64,000 bases of DNA. Origin: Trachythela sp. YZ-2020 (Eukaryota; Cnidaria; Anthozoa; Malacalcyonacea; Clavulariidae). The notes below the pieces were generated by a model, which was not told the DNA's origin, did not search any database, and saw only the letters and a list, made by a program, of their open reading frames with translations. A program made the translations under genes and the position numbers. The stretch is taken from assembly GCA_016169945.1 (NCBI GenBank), contig JADLSH010000138.1:2251660-2315659 (forward strand), in the 5' to 3' direction. Shown here in pieces: positions 1-12,834 of this stretch; the first letter of the stretch is position 1; every line of letters starts with the position of its first letter.

Positions 1-3000
1 CCTAAACCTAATCCTAACACTTTTCCTAACCATAATCATAAGTCTCATCCTAACTATAATCCTTACCCTCATCCTAATCCTCATCCTAACCCTAACCTAA
101 CTATAATCCTAACCATAATCCTCATCCTAACGATAATCCTACCCATCACCCTAACCCTCATACTAACCATAATTATTCCTAACCCTAATCCTAACACTAA
201 TCCTGATTATAATCCTCATCCTACGCATAATCCTAACTCTCATCTTAACCCTCATCCTAACACTCATCCTAGCCATAATCCTAACCATAGTGCTAACAGT
301 CGTCCTAACTCTCATCGTAGCCCTCATACTAACCATAACGCTAACCCTAATCCTTACGCTTACCCTAACCCCAATCCTAACACTTATCCTAACCATAATC
401 ATAAGTCTCATTCTAATTCCAATCTTAACCGTCTTCCTAACCGTCATCCTAACCATCATCCTAACAACAATCTTAACCATCAATCTAACCATGATCCTAA
501 CCCTCACAAAACCCTCATCCTAACTTTCATCCGAATCCTCATCCGAACCTCATCCTAACCCTCATCCTAACCCTCATCCTCACTCTTATCCTAACCCTCA
601 TCCTAACACTCATCCTTACCCTCATCCTAACCCTCATCCTACACTCATCCTAACCTTCTTCCTAACCTTCATCCTAACCTTCATCCTAACCTTCATCCTA
701 ACCTTCATCCTAACCTTCATCCTAACCTTCATCCTAACCCTCACCTAACGATAATCGTAACCATAATCCTCATTCCAACGATAATCCTAACCATCATACT
801 AACCGTATTCCTAACCCTTATCCTAACCATAGTCCTAACCGTAATACTAACCCTAATCCTAAACCTAATCCTAACACTTTTCCAAACCATAATCTTTAAT
901 CTCATCCTAACTATAATCCTTACCCTCATCCTAATCCTCATCCTAACCCTAACCTAACCATAATCCTAACCATAATCCTCATCCTAACGATAATCCTACC
1001 CATCACCCTAACCCTCATACTAACCATATTCCTAACCCTAATCCTAACACTAATCCTCATTATAATCCTCATCCTACGCATAATCCTAACTCTCATCTTA
1101 ACCCTCATCCTAACACTCATCCTAGCCATAATCCTAACCATAGTGCTAACAGTCGTCCTAACTCTCATCGTACCCCTCATACTAACCATAACGCTAACCC
1201 TAATCCTTACCCTTACCTAACCATAATCCTAACCTCATCCTAACCCTCATCCTAACCCTCATCTTAACCTCTTGTTAACCTTCATCCTGACCTCATCCTA
1301 ATGCTCATCCTAACCTTCATCCTAACTCTTATCCTAACCCTCATCCTAACACTCATCCTTACTCTCATCCTAACCCTCATCCTAGCTACCTCATCCTAAC
1401 CTTCTTCCTAACCTTCATCCTAACCTTCATCCTAACCTTCATCCTAACCTTCATCCTAACCTTCATCCTAACCTTCATCCAAACCTTCATCCTAACCTTC
1501 ATCCTAACCTTCATCCTAACTCTCACCTAACGATAATCGTAACCATAATCCTCATCCTAACGATAATCTTAATCATAATACTAACCATATTCCTAACCCT
1601 TATCCTAACCATAATCCTAACCGTAATACTAACCCTAATCCTAAACCTAATCCAAACACTTTTCTAACCATAATCATAAGTCTCGTCCTAACTATAATCC
1701 TTACCCTCATCCTACACTCATCCTAATCCTCATCCTAACCCTAACCTAACCATAATCCTAACCATAATCCTAACCATAATCCTCATCATAACGATAATCC
1801 TACCCATCACCCTAACCCTCATACTAACCATATTCCTAACCCTAATCCTAACACTAATCCTCATTATAATCCTCATCCTACGCATAATCCTAACTCTCAT
1901 CTTAACCCTCATCCTAACACTCATCCTAGCCATAATCCTAACCATAGTGCTAACAGTCGTCCTAACTCTCATCGTAGCCCTCATACTAACCATAACGCTA
2001 ACCCTAATCCTTACGCACTAACCCCAATCCTAACACTTATCCTAACCATAATCATAAGTCTCATTCTAATTCCAATCTTAACCGTCATCCTAACCGTCAT
2101 CCTAACCATCATCCTAACAACAATCTTAACCATCAATCTAACCATGATCCTAACCCTCACATAACCCTCATCCTAACTTTCATCCGAATCCTCATCCGAA
2201 CCTCATCCTAACCCTCATCCTAACCCTCATCCTCACTCTTATCCTAACCCTCATCCTAACACTCATCCTTACCCTCATCCTAACCCTCATCCTACACTCA
2301 TCCTAACCTTCTTCCTAACCTTCATCCTAACCTTCATCCTAACCTTCATCCTAACCTTCATCCTAACCTTCATCCTAACCTTCATCCTAACCCTCACCTA
2401 ACGATAATCGTAACCATAATCCTCATTCCAACGATAATCCTAACCATCATACTAACCGTATTCCTAACCCTTATCCTAACCATAGTCCTAACCGTAATAC
2501 TAACCCTAATCCTAAACCTAATCCTAACACTTTTCCAAACCATAATCTTTAATCTCATCCTAACTATAATCCTTACCCTCATCCTAATCCTCATCCTAAC
2601 CCTAACCTAACCATAATCCTAACCATAATCCTCATCCTAACGATAATCCTACCCATCACCCTAACCCTCATACTAACCATATTCCTAACCCTAATCCTAA
2701 CACTAATCCTCATTATAATCCTCATCCTACGCATAATCCTAACTCTCATCTTAACCCTCATCCTAACACTCATCCTAGCCATAATCCTAACCATAGTGCT
2801 AACAGTCGTCCTAACTCTCATCGTACCCCTCATACTAACCATAACGCTAACCCTAATCCTTACCCTTACCCTAACCATAATCCTAACCCTCATCCTAACC
2901 CTCATCCTAACCCTCATCTTAACCTCTTGTTAACCTTCATCCTGACCTCATCCTAATGCTCATCCTAACCTTCATCCTAACTCTTATCCTAACCCTCATC

Positions 3001-5440
3001 CTAACACTCATCCTTACTCTCATCCTAACCCTCATCCTAGCTACACTCATCCTAACCTTCTTCCTAACCTTCATCCTAACCTTCATCCTAACCTTCATCC
3101 TAACCTTCATCCTAACCTTCATCCTAACCTTCATCCAAACCTTCATCCTAACCTTCATCCTAACCTTCATCCTAACTCTCACCTAACGATAATCGTAACC
3201 ATAATCCTCATCCTAACGATAATCTTAATCATAATACTAACCATATTCCTAACCCTTATCCTAACCATAATCCTAACCGTAATACTAACCCTAATCCTAA
3301 ACCTAATCCAAACACTTTTCCTAACCATAATCATAAGTCTCGTCCTAACTATAATCCTTACCCTCATCCTACACTCATCCTAATCCTCATCCTAACCCTA
3401 ACCTAACCATAATCCTAACCATAATCCTAACCATAATCCTCATCATAACGATAATCCTACCCATCACCCTAACCCTCATACTAACCATATTCCTAACCCT
3501 AATCCTAACACTAATCCTCATTATAATCCTCATCCTACGCATAATCCTAACTCTCATCTTAACCCTCATCCTAACACTCATCCTAGCCATAATCCTAACC
3601 ATAGTGCTAACAGTCGTCCTAACTCTCATCGTAGCCCTCATACTAACCATAACGCTAACCCTAATCCTTACGCTTACCCTAACCCCAATCCTAACACTTA
3701 TCCTAACCATAATCATAAGTCTCATTCTAATTCCAATCTTAACCGTCATCCTAACCGTCATCCTAACCATCATCCTAACAACAATCTTAACCATCAATCT
3801 AACCATGATCCTAACCCTCACATAACCCTCATCCTAACTTTCATCCGAATCCTCATCCGAACCTCATCCTAACCCTCATTCTAACCCTCATCCTAACCCT
3901 CATCCTAACTCTTATCCTAACCCTCATCCTAACACTCATCCTTACCCTCATCCTAACCCTCATCCTACACTCATCCTAACCTTCCTAACCTTCATCCTAA
4001 CCTTCATCCTAACCTTCATCCTAACCTTCATCCTAACCCTCACCTAACGATAATCGTAACCATAATCCTCATTCTAACGATAATCCTAACCATCATACTA
4101 ACCGTATTCCTAACCCTTATCCTAACCATAATCCTAACTGTAATACTAACCCTAATCCTAAACCTAATCCTAACACTTTTCCTAACCATAATCATAAGTC
4201 TCATCCTAACTATAATCCTTACCCTCATCCTAATCCTCATCCTAACCCTAACCTAACTATAATCCTAACCATAATCCTCATCCTAACGATAATCCTACCC
4301 ATCACCCTAACCCTCATACTAACCATAATTATTCCTAACCCTAATCCTAACACTAATCCTCATTATAATCCTCATCCTACGCATAATCCTAACTCTCATC
4401 TTAACCCTCATCCTAACACTCATCCGAGCCATAATCCTAACCATAGTGCTAACAGTCGTCCTAACTCTCATCGTAGCCCTCATACTAACCATAACGCTAA
4501 CCCTAATCCTTACCCTTACCCTAACCCTAATCCTAACACTTATCCTAACCATAATCATAATTCTCATTCTAATTCCAATCTTAACCGTCATCCTAACCGT
4601 CATCCTAATCCTCATTCTAACCATAGTCCAACCTTCATTCAAACCCTAATCCAACCCTCATCCTAACAATAATGCTAACCCTAGTCCTAAATCTCATTCT
4701 AACCGTGATCGTAACCATCATCCTAACCACTATCCTAACGATCATCTAAACCCTCACATTAGCCTTCATCCTAACCCTCTCCTTACCCTCCCTCATCCTA
4801 AACCTCATTCTAAATCTTATCCTAAATCTTATCCTAACCTTCATCCTAACCTTCATATTAACCATCATTCCAACCATAATGCTAATCCTAACCCTCATCT
4901 TAACCCTCGTCATAACCATCATCTTAATCATCATCTTAATCATCATCCTAACCCTCACATTAACCTTCATCCTAACAACAATAATGTTAATCCTAACCCT
5001 CATCCTAACCCTAATCTTAGCCCTAATCCTAACCTTAATCCTAGCCATCATCCTAACCCTAATCCTAACCATAATAAAATAACCATAATCCTTACCCTTA
5101 TCTTAACCTAATACAAACCTTCAACCTAACCGCATTGCTAACCCTCATCCTCAACCTCATGCTAACCGTCTTCCTAACCCTCATCCTAGCCCTCATCCTA
5201 ACCATCATCCAAACCGTCATCCTTACCCTCGTCCTAATCCTCATCTTATACTCATCCTAACAATCATCCTAACCCTGCCTAACCATAATCCTAACCATAA
5301 TCCTCATCCCAACCATAATCCTACCCCTCATCGTAACCCTCATACTAACCGTATTCCTAACCCTCATCCTAACTATAATCCTAACCGTAATCCTAACCGT
5401 AATCCTAACCCTGATCCTAATCCTAATCCTTGTGATGTAA
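1..5440. repeat. Degenerate telomere-like satellite with higher-order structure
   Basis: The whole stretch is built of short units around CCTAAC, mixed with CCTCAT, CTTCAT and CATAAT variants, so it resembles a diverged CCCTAA (TTAGGG) telomere-type repeat. A landmark sequence, ACGATAATCGTAACC, recurs at about 748, 1530, 2401, 3186 and 4047. The spacing alternates near 782 and 865, giving a dimeric higher-order repeat of about 1,650 bp present about three times. Sub-blocks of pure CCTAACCTTCAT sit before each landmark. The C-rich strand runs left to right, as at a left chromosome end. Long open frames on both strands (Met/Arg/Val or Leu/Thr/Ile) are a by-product of the 6-nt periodicity. After about 5100 the units fade into unique sequence. 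Confidence 0.9.
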
Positions 5441-5944
5441 TTTCGAAATAGTAATATGGCAAGTCGCCCAAATTGAGCGATTTTCACCATTAAAGTCATT
5501 ATACATTTCGTAACCCTTGCAATCCTAACCCTGACCCTAATACTTATGACGTCATTACGGTATAGTATTAAGGAAAGTCAACCCCGGTTTTTAGGAATCC
5601 AGCTCACCATAAGTCACTAAAGGCTATTTCAAAAGTCGCATTTTCCATGTGTCGAATTGAACTGTTTGAATTATGTTCATGCAAAATTTGACGTCTGAAA
5701 CAATTTAATTAGTGGTCTTTAATCACGGCGGGCCTTACCGTTAAATTCGACCAGTTATGTGGCATAATGCGAGGTAAGTGGTGCCAAGTGGTTTCAGACG
5801 TCGCATTGGACTCTGGAGACGTCAGGTAATGTTATTGAAAGGTAACATGATGCCAGTGTTTTTGCCTTCTTTTGTGTTAAATACTGCGGCCGTAGGATAA
5901 GATATATCTTGTCACAAAGAATTGAAAATCTGTCCTTCTGCATA
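5441..5944. other. Unique non-coding stretch
   Basis: AT-rich sequence with one residual satellite-like patch near 5517-5545 and a short TA microsatellite at about 5943-5957. I see no gene, RNA or mobile-element boundary. Confidence 0.5.
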
Positions 5945-6125
5945 TATATATATATATGAATAAAAGTTGTTCTCAAGTTTATAACTCAGAAAATACTTCT
6001 GATCATGAGTCCCCGAGCGGGGATCGAATCCGCGAAACTAAGAGGTGGCGGATTCGATGCCCGCTCGGGGACTCAGAAGTATTTTGTGAGTTATAAAGCT
6101 TGAGAACAACTTTTACTCACTATAT
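5945..6125. repeat. Inverted-repeat hairpin with tRNA T-arm-like sequence in each arm
   Basis: The left arm (about 5957-6050) and right arm (about 6047-6118) are near-perfect reverse complements. They share GTTCTCAAG, TTATAACTCA, AATACTTCTGA and GTCCCCGAGCGGG. Each arm carries GGATCGAATCCGC or its complement, which looks like the T-arm and B box of a tRNA. This suggests two tRNA-derived SINE ends in inverted orientation, or a MITE derived from one. No complete cloverleaf is present. Confidence 0.6.
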
Positions 6126-6189
6126 ACCAAGCTTACAAACTTACTAGACTATTAACCGACGTTTACATTACCATCACGTCTAGTATTAA

Positions 6190-6430
6190 CCTTTGAAGTA
6201 GAAAGGTAGCCATTGACGCTGCATTTTTGCTTTCGGTCGTTTAAGTAAGATTTAAACCAATTACCTGCTGCACTTCCAAGATAGTACGCATTCAATTTTG
6301 ATAGCGGAATCTCATGGTCAACAGTATCGAACGATTTCTTGAGGTCTAAGAATACTACCGCGTTTACATTTCCACAATCAATATTGTAGGCCCAGCTGTT
6401 GGTGGCCTCGAGGAGAGCAGTGACCGTGGA
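6190..6430 (-). pseudogene. LINE reverse-transcriptase fragment (fingers/palm)
   Basis: Minus-strand translation reads STVTALLEATNSWAYNIDCG, then NVNAVVFLDLKKSFDTVDHE and LGSAAGNWFKSYLNDRKQ. FLDLKKSFDTVDHE is the conserved RT block containing the first catalytic aspartate, and GNWFKSYLNDRKQ is the following conserved block. The YxDD block is absent because the fragment ends first. It is a partial, inactive copy. Confidence 0.75.
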
Positions 6431-6649
6431 ATGGAGACAGCGGAATCATGACTGACTAGTTGACTTGTCAGAAAAGCGTAGACTTGGTCATATTATTTTA
6501 GAGTCGGTAATCGGAGAATTATTCAATTTTATTTCCTTTATCGACGGGTTAGTTTGTTTTCTTGAAGTAAGTTCATTAATAATACTTCAAGTCTTTTTGA
6601 GATTTTTTTCATTCTCATTAAAAGCGTCATATAATACTTTTTCTTAGCA

Positions 6650-6870
6650 TGTTTTATTTCGTTGTTCACAGAATTGCGAGCTTTTTTTAAAATCAGACCA
6701 GTCCTGAGGATGTGCCTCTCTGATGCATGAGTGGCTTTAAATCGGCCGTTATCCAAGGCGATTTCGAGCCTCTGACACGCTTTGTGCCCAATGGAACATG
6801 CATGTCAACAACATTATTGAATGTGTTTTTCCAGACTTGCCACATTTGGTTTGGATTATCAAACGCCCCT
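6650..6870 (-). pseudogene. LINE ORF2 linker between endonuclease and reverse transcriptase
   Basis: One minus-strand frame gives MWQVWKNTFNNVVDMHVPLG, then KRVRGSKSPWITADLKPLMHQR. A second frame continues ARNSVNNEIKHAKKKYY. This is the typical sequence just before the RT domain in CR1/Rex-like LINEs. The change of frame near 6720 marks a small indel. Confidence 0.65.
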
Positions 6871-7400
6871 ATACTGTTCCATCTCTGCGAACTGATATCA
6901 TTTCGAAAACTATTAGTATCAAAATGTTGTGACCGTCGAATGACCCTTCGTAGTTGAACGTACCTAATGAGAGTTCGCGAAATGCATAAATTATGTTCTT
7001 TACTATGGAGTCCCCTGCAATAACAACAACTTTCTTGGCATGTTTCGATGTAGAAGTGTTTGTATTAGAATTTAGAATTGATTCTCTTGGTTGGTTTTTT
7101 GGCGTTACAGGACGAGTAGAGTTGGGCTTTGTTTCCTTTTGCTTTCGTTTCGTTCGAGTCCCGGATTCCCTGGAAACATCAGACAGCTCTGGCTTGTTCA
7201 ACCTCGTGCCCTTATCAGGTTCATCATCGGGACGCGGGTTTTGAGAGACTTCGGCATATCGTGACTGCTTTCGGGATCGTCATCTGACTCATCTTGGACC
7301 ACCAACATTGAGAACCGATTCACTTCGCTGCTTTTTCCATGCGTCGTATTTTCGGTTTGGTTTTTCGGCTTAAAGCCCTTTGATACACGCCATTGATTTG
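6869..7400 (-). pseudogene. LINE ORF1 remnant with SGNH/esterase-like motif
   Basis: The minus strand encodes a charged linker (motifs ESSHDMPKSL and ELSDVSRESGTRTKRKQKE), followed by KVVVIAGDSIVKNI. The GDSIVK block is the nucleophile-serine block of the SGNH-type domain found in ORF1 proteins of CR1-like LINEs. The domain stops about 25 residues after the motif and the frame runs into unrelated sequence, so the remaining SGNH blocks are lost. A frameshift lies near 7220, where the upstream linker continues in another frame. It is expected to have been an RNA-binding or packaging protein of the retroelement and is not functional now. Confidence 0.65.
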
Positions 7401-7503
7401 TTTGAGCCTGATCCTCATATTACTCAGTTGCTGTTGCTTACTTTCTTGACTGTGTTCCAGATCAGAATATACTATCTTTCACGTTCGACTTTCCGAGTGA
7501 TTT

Positions 7504-8584
7504 AATGGGCAATTCCAGCTATCGCAATGCATGCCGGTAGAAGTGGTTATTTTTCCATTTCGCGCCAAATGGCGGACGGAAAATGTGTATTTTAAACGAA
7601 GCTATATTTTAAAATTTTTATGCTTTATCTTTCGCTCCAAACACTGGTTTAAAAGTTGTATTTTTAGCAGAGGTCATCAGGACTCATAAACGTAAGTTTC
7701 GGCGAAATACATTCGATAATTCGCGAGAAAATTGCTTTCGAGTTGACACAGGAGTGAAGCAAATTTGGCAAAAAGCTGGCTTCGAAAACTACTCTGCCGC
7801 ACGTTTTGAAGTAAATAAAGTGATCGGTAAGAGCACTGTAGACAATTTACCCTTCAAATGGAGCTGTGTAACCAAGGAATCTAGATTTATTGTTTTTATG
7901 TATTTCTGACTGCTTGATTTCTACGTACAGGCAGTTAAAAATCAAAATGTTTTAGCCGACATTTTGTCAACATGTCCCAGAGGCATGGCTTCACTTTGAC
8001 ATGGTTTGTCGCGAAAACAAACCCGGTTTACTAGCAACTTTCTCGTTATTTCCGAACTGTATTGACTGTAAAATACATCTGCTTTGCTGTTGACTTTATC
8101 TTGGCTATATTTTTGGTTGTGACCACATGTGTTTATAGAATAGTTGCAAAAATTAGTGTTTTGGTTGCTGTGTGTATGCAAAAGGTTGTATTTTTAAGAA
8201 GCCCTTCCATTAAAATAACTGAAAATATATTATATGCAAAGTCCTTTGTCTGCCACTACTCCAGACAGTAAGTAGTGACTACCAGTGATTGCTGAAAGTT
8301 GTTAACAAACAGCCCTTTGTCCCATGATATACTGTAGTTCAACTATAATTGTTTAGGAGCTGTCCATAAGAACAATGCTTGCTATGCCCATACCAAGATT
8401 GCTTCATATTTTGTTTTATATATATCTGTAACCTTGGGGTCCAGTGTCGGCTGCAGCCAAAAAATACGACACTGCTAGTCCCACAACATTCAGAAGGCTT
8501 GTGGTTGCAGCCCATGACTGCCCGCTTGCTAGGACCAAGGCCAGATTTTGGTGTACATGCTGGGGGAGGTGAAATAAATTTTAG
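7504..8584. repeat. Left arm of large inverted repeat 1
   Basis: About 1,081 bp, the reverse complement of 9381-10462. Sampled blocks of several hundred bases are identical; the only differences I found are a one-base indel and a mismatch near 7848-7868. The outer end begins AATGGGCAATTCC. Short open frames inside mirror those of the other arm and show no recognisable domain. No matching target-site duplication is obvious just outside. Confidence 0.9.
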
Positions 8585-9380
8585 TTCTGTTATTATTCAA
8601 TATTAAATTTGATCCATCATTTAACTGTTCACAGGGTGTGGATGAAATCTGGTTCAGATTGGCACTTCCTAAGGGGAACCTTAGGTCCCTGTTTAAGACA
8701 TCTTACTAAGAGGGGAGATATCTTCCTAAGAGGGGAGTGGAGATAGTGAGCGAACTTCCCATTTCCCTTAGGAGGGAGTGTGAACATTTTCTGTAATTAC
8801 CTATTTTGCAAAATATACACTAATTTCATTTTCCAGGAAATATGATTATATCATTTCTTTCTGTTGGCTTGGATAGTCAACACATATTAGGCACGTGACA
8901 AGCTTGCAAGCTGAGCTAGCATGATTTGCCAAGGCCATCATCAGCCTACAATTATAACTCATCACTCATGTGGACATTTAGGTGGGAATTAAATAAATAA
9001 AACCTTGGACTTCAAAAGTAAACAACTTTAAGGTAAAGACAAAATCTTTAAAAATGCCAATTCTTACTATTGGGCGCACTAAAACCACCCTAACCCCTTT
9101 ATCTACAACAATTGTCATGAATGTACCAACTGTGATCAGCAACAACATGCACCTAGTCAGCAACATAAACCTTTAATTTTCCCCAAGGTGCTCAACTTCC
9201 ACAGCATTTACATTAAAGTAAGCATATCTGCATGAATGCATATTCAACAGTTATTTACATATTGGTTTTAGTTGTGCTGGAAAGAATAAATTGATAGAAT
9301 AGGGGGCAGGTTATTAACAACTTTACAAACCCTAAAATTCAAGAACCCACTCTTCCTGGGGCACAGACACTGCACCTCCC
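8585..9380. other. Spacer between arms of inverted repeat 1
   Basis: About 800 bp of single-copy sequence, so not part of the palindrome. Near 8665-8775 it contains several AGGGGAG/CCTTAGG-type short direct repeats. No recognisable coding domain on either strand. Confidence 0.7.
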
Positions 9381-10462
9381 CTAAAATGTATTTCACCTCC
9401 CCCAGCATGTACACCAAAATCTGGCCTTGGTCCTAGCAAGCGGGCAGTCATGGGCTGCAACCACAAGCCTTCTGAATGTTGTGGGACTAGCAGTGTCGTA
9501 TTTTTTGGCTGCAGCCGACACTGGACCCCAAGGTTACAGATATATATAAAACAAAATATGAAGCAATCTTGGTATGGGCATAGCAAGCATTGTTCTTATG
9601 GACAGCTCCTAAACAATTATAGTTGAACTACAGTATATCATGGGACAAAGGGCTGTTTGTTAACAACTTTCAGCAATCACTGGTAGTCACTACTTACTGT
9701 CTGGAGTAGTGGCAGACAAAGGACTTTGCATATAATATATTTTCAGTTATTTTAATGGAAGGGCTTCTTAAAAATACAACCTTTTGCATACACACAGCAA
9801 CCAAAACACTAATTTTTGCAACTATTCTATAAACACATGTGGTCACAACCAAAAATATAGCCAAGATAAAGTCAACAGCAAAGCAGATGTATTTTACAGT
9901 CAATACAGTTCGGAAATAACGAGAAAGTTGCTAGTAAACCGGGTTTGTTTTCGCGACAAACCATGTCAAAGTGAAGCCATGCCTCTGGGACATGTTGACA
10001 AAATGTCGGCTAAAACATTTTGATTTTTAACTGCCTGTACGTAGAAATCAAGCAGTCAGAAATACATAAAAACAATAAATCTAGATTCCTTGGTTACAGA
10101 GCTCCATTTGAAGGGGTAAATTGTCTACAGTGCTCTTACCGATCACTTTATTTACTTCAAAACGTGCGGCAGAGTAGTTTTCGAAGCCAGCTTTTTGCCA
10201 AATTTGCTTCACTCCTGTGTCAACTCGAAAGCAATTTTCTCGCGAATTATCGAATGTATTTCGCCGAAACTTACGTTTATGAGTCCTGATGACCTCTGCT
10301 AAAAATACAACTTTTAAACCAGTGTTTGGAGCGAAAGATAAAGCATAAAAATTTTAAAATATAGCTTCGTTTAAAATACACATTTTCCGTCCGCCATTTG
10401 GCGCGAAATGGAAAAATAACCACTTCTACCGGCATGCATTGCGATAGCTGGAATTGCCCATT
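9381..10462. repeat. Right arm of large inverted repeat 1
   Basis: Reverse complement of 7504-8584, ending GGAATTGCCCATT. Near-identity of the arms implies recent origin, ongoing gene conversion, or an assembly error. Each arm carries the short palindrome CGCGCCAAATGGCGGACG close to its outer end. Confidence 0.9.
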
Positions 10463-12340
10463 GTGTTGGTTAATTCGACCAAATTTCATTTGTTGTTGAT
10501 GAAACAGGTAATAAGTTGTAAAAAGACAATGGTTTAAGCATTTTGGGCAAAGAAAAGAATGCGTGTGTAGTTTGGAGCTGAAGCTTAAGTGCAAGCTTAG
10601 GATGGCTCACGGCTCACCTGCAGCAATGTTGTAAATGACATTATGTCAAAGGATTTTGACAATTTTATAAATTCTCTCTTACCTCTGTGGATTTTTATTA
10701 AATATTGCGAAGAACTATGTTTTTTTTAAGGCTTTAAAACCAAGTCTGCACGAAGCTAGGTCTTTAACCGGAGGTGACAACCCTAATGGTCAGTCAGTTT
10801 ATGCATACGATTTTCCCTACATGCTTTACCCTATAAAAAAATCTGTCTGTACTTAATTTTTGACTACATTTTTTGGTTACAAGATCGAACTATAAAATGT
10901 CAAAAACAGTGGAATTATAAATCAATCTCATAGACTATCCCCATTTCATGGACAGATTTCGTGTTGAGAATCTCGACTGTACTTCTTAAGCAAACAATAG
11001 AAACCACAAACTCGCTGTTATTGTTCAAAATAAGGACCAAAACTTAAAGCGCTAGTTTATCCAAACGGATTTTTACCTATTTTTCGTATCCCTTTTACTT
11101 TTGTGTTGAGATTTCAGTAGTGACACTTGCCAGAATGTTATTTATAGTTGGCGCGCGGAAATAATTTGGTGAAATGTGACAAAAATTAAATCAAAATGAC
11201 AAAAATGGTTAAGATAATTAAAACATTTACACTATTAAATCAAGTAAAAATCTACGTCAAAAATACCTAGTAAAATGCACTTCATGTGGTGAAGTGTTAT
11301 CCCAAAGGACAGCATTTCCCTGCCATTATGTATTTAATTCAATACTTTGAACAATTTGGTTACAAATTTAGAAGTTACATATATAGATGTTCAAGGCATA
11401 TATTTGAGCATGTAGATTCGATCGATAGATTAGTACTCGGCTCTGCCCATGGGGAGGTGTGTGGGATTTTTTTGTGATACAAGGTTTGATACCTTGAAAC
11501 AAACTTTGAAAAATTTCACTAGCACTGTTTACGCACTGAATGATATTTTGCGAATGAGCAGCAGACGCATAAATGTACCCAATATCTTTAATACAAAGAG
11601 GACCATTATATGCATGACGGTGACAGCTATCTTTAGGATAACTCTTTGATTGGTTAGACGCAAGTTTGCATCAGTTGTTCACATGCCAAGTTTCCAAAGT
11701 TTAAGTTCTTCTCATATTTTATATTTATTAACAGGACACGAGAATAAACGCCTTGTTCTACCAAGGTACTTAAGCTTTCCCTGAGCTATATTTGTTGGTG
11801 CATGCAGCAATTGTGCTGACAGACTGGCAAGGCCTTAGGGCAAATGGAATCTTCTTGAACATATTACTTCATTAACCACAATTTATAGCTTTGCATCAAT
11901 TGAATATTTAAAAATTATTATTTTGTCAATAAAACAAGCTTTTATTTATTCAATAAGTACGCATTAAAGAAAGGTCAAGTTGAATGGGTATATATATCTC
12001 TCCTATGCTTAGCATCCGAAAACGTACAGAAACATGTATTTGTGCGTCGAAAGTAAACTTCTGCAGCAACGCTTTTATTTATATTTCGACGTTCTTATGA
12101 CAAACCAAACATTTGTTACTTGGAAAACCTTAAAGTTCTGAGCATACAAACAATATAAGAAAGAAGAAAACTTTTTTTTAAATTTTGAATCTGTTACTCT
12201 CTCGAGTATAAAAGTTGGTGGAAAATGCTTTTCTTTCTATACCAACAAAGATGAAACGATTACCATACTCTCAACAAAATTGGTTAAAATTATATATAGA
12301 TACGAACTCAAATCCTAGGTCCTTCATATATTAGGTAGGA
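10463..12340. other. No gene recognised
   Basis: AT-rich, non-repetitive at this scale. Only short open frames (for example 11286-11477 and 11449-11649) with no known motif and no convincing splice context. Confidence 0.5.
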
Positions 12341-12344
12341 AAAT

Positions 12345-12680
12345 TAGTTATGCAAGGAAAATTATATATGCAGGTTAGTGGATGCGTTTGCACCTTTCCG
12401 ACATTTCAGGAGTTCCGGCATTTTGATTAGGCAACTGAAATCTTCTACTTTGTCGAAAGTATTTCCATCATTCTTGTTGGTAATGCCATTCCGGAGAGTA
12501 TACATTTGTGTGGAACTTGCATTTTCTTGTAAAGCGATAAACATGAAACTAAAACTATATTTTCCACAATATTAGCTAAGATTATAGGCACGAATTAGTT
12601 TTCTGACACTTCAGATGTTTATTACGAAAAAATTGTGATGCAGGAAAAAATTATATAATATGCAGTTTAGTTGTTGTGCA
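12345..12680. repeat. Diverged local duplication giving a paralogous insertion site
   Basis: The block around 12345-12410 (TATATGCAGGTTAGTGG followed by TTTGCACCTTTCCGAC) is similar to the sequence formed by joining 12640-12678 to 18791-18815 (ATATGCAGTTTAGTTG followed by TGTTTTCACCTTTCCGAC). A looser similarity continues between 12430-12540 and 19050-19170. The two copies therefore frame the inserted unit 12679-18790. I see no reliable coding potential in either copy. Confidence 0.55.
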
Positions 12681-12834
12681 CTGTTATTTTCAGGGAGTTA
12701 TTTTAACTCCGAAAAAGAGGGTTAGCAAAAAAGGTTCAAAATAATCCGTTTTTTGGAGTTACAGATAACTCCCCTTTTGGGATTAAATTTAATCCTTAAC
12801 TCCCCTAAACTTAACTCCCCTAATTTTGGAGATA

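Larger units (their letters stand above)
6180..7480 (-). mobile_element. Decayed non-LTR retrotransposon (CR1/Rex-like LINE)
   Basis: Read on the minus strand, from high to low coordinates, the order is ORF1 with an SGNH-like motif, then the segment linking endonuclease to reverse transcriptase, then a reverse-transcriptase fragment. This is the normal order for this LINE type. Most of the endonuclease domain is missing and all reading frames are broken, so the element is a dead, internally deleted copy. It ends close to the large inverted repeat starting at 7504. Confidence 0.75.

Noticed and set aside
163..3825. Open frames of up to 144 codons on both strands in the CCTAAC array
   Set aside because: They consist only of Met/Arg/Val or Leu/Thr/Ile patterns set by the 6-nt repeat and recur with each higher-order copy; they are not genes.
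7942..8271. Open frames inside inverted repeat 1, duplicated in the other arm
   Set aside because: No known motif, overlapping on both strands, and simply mirrored by the inverted repeat.
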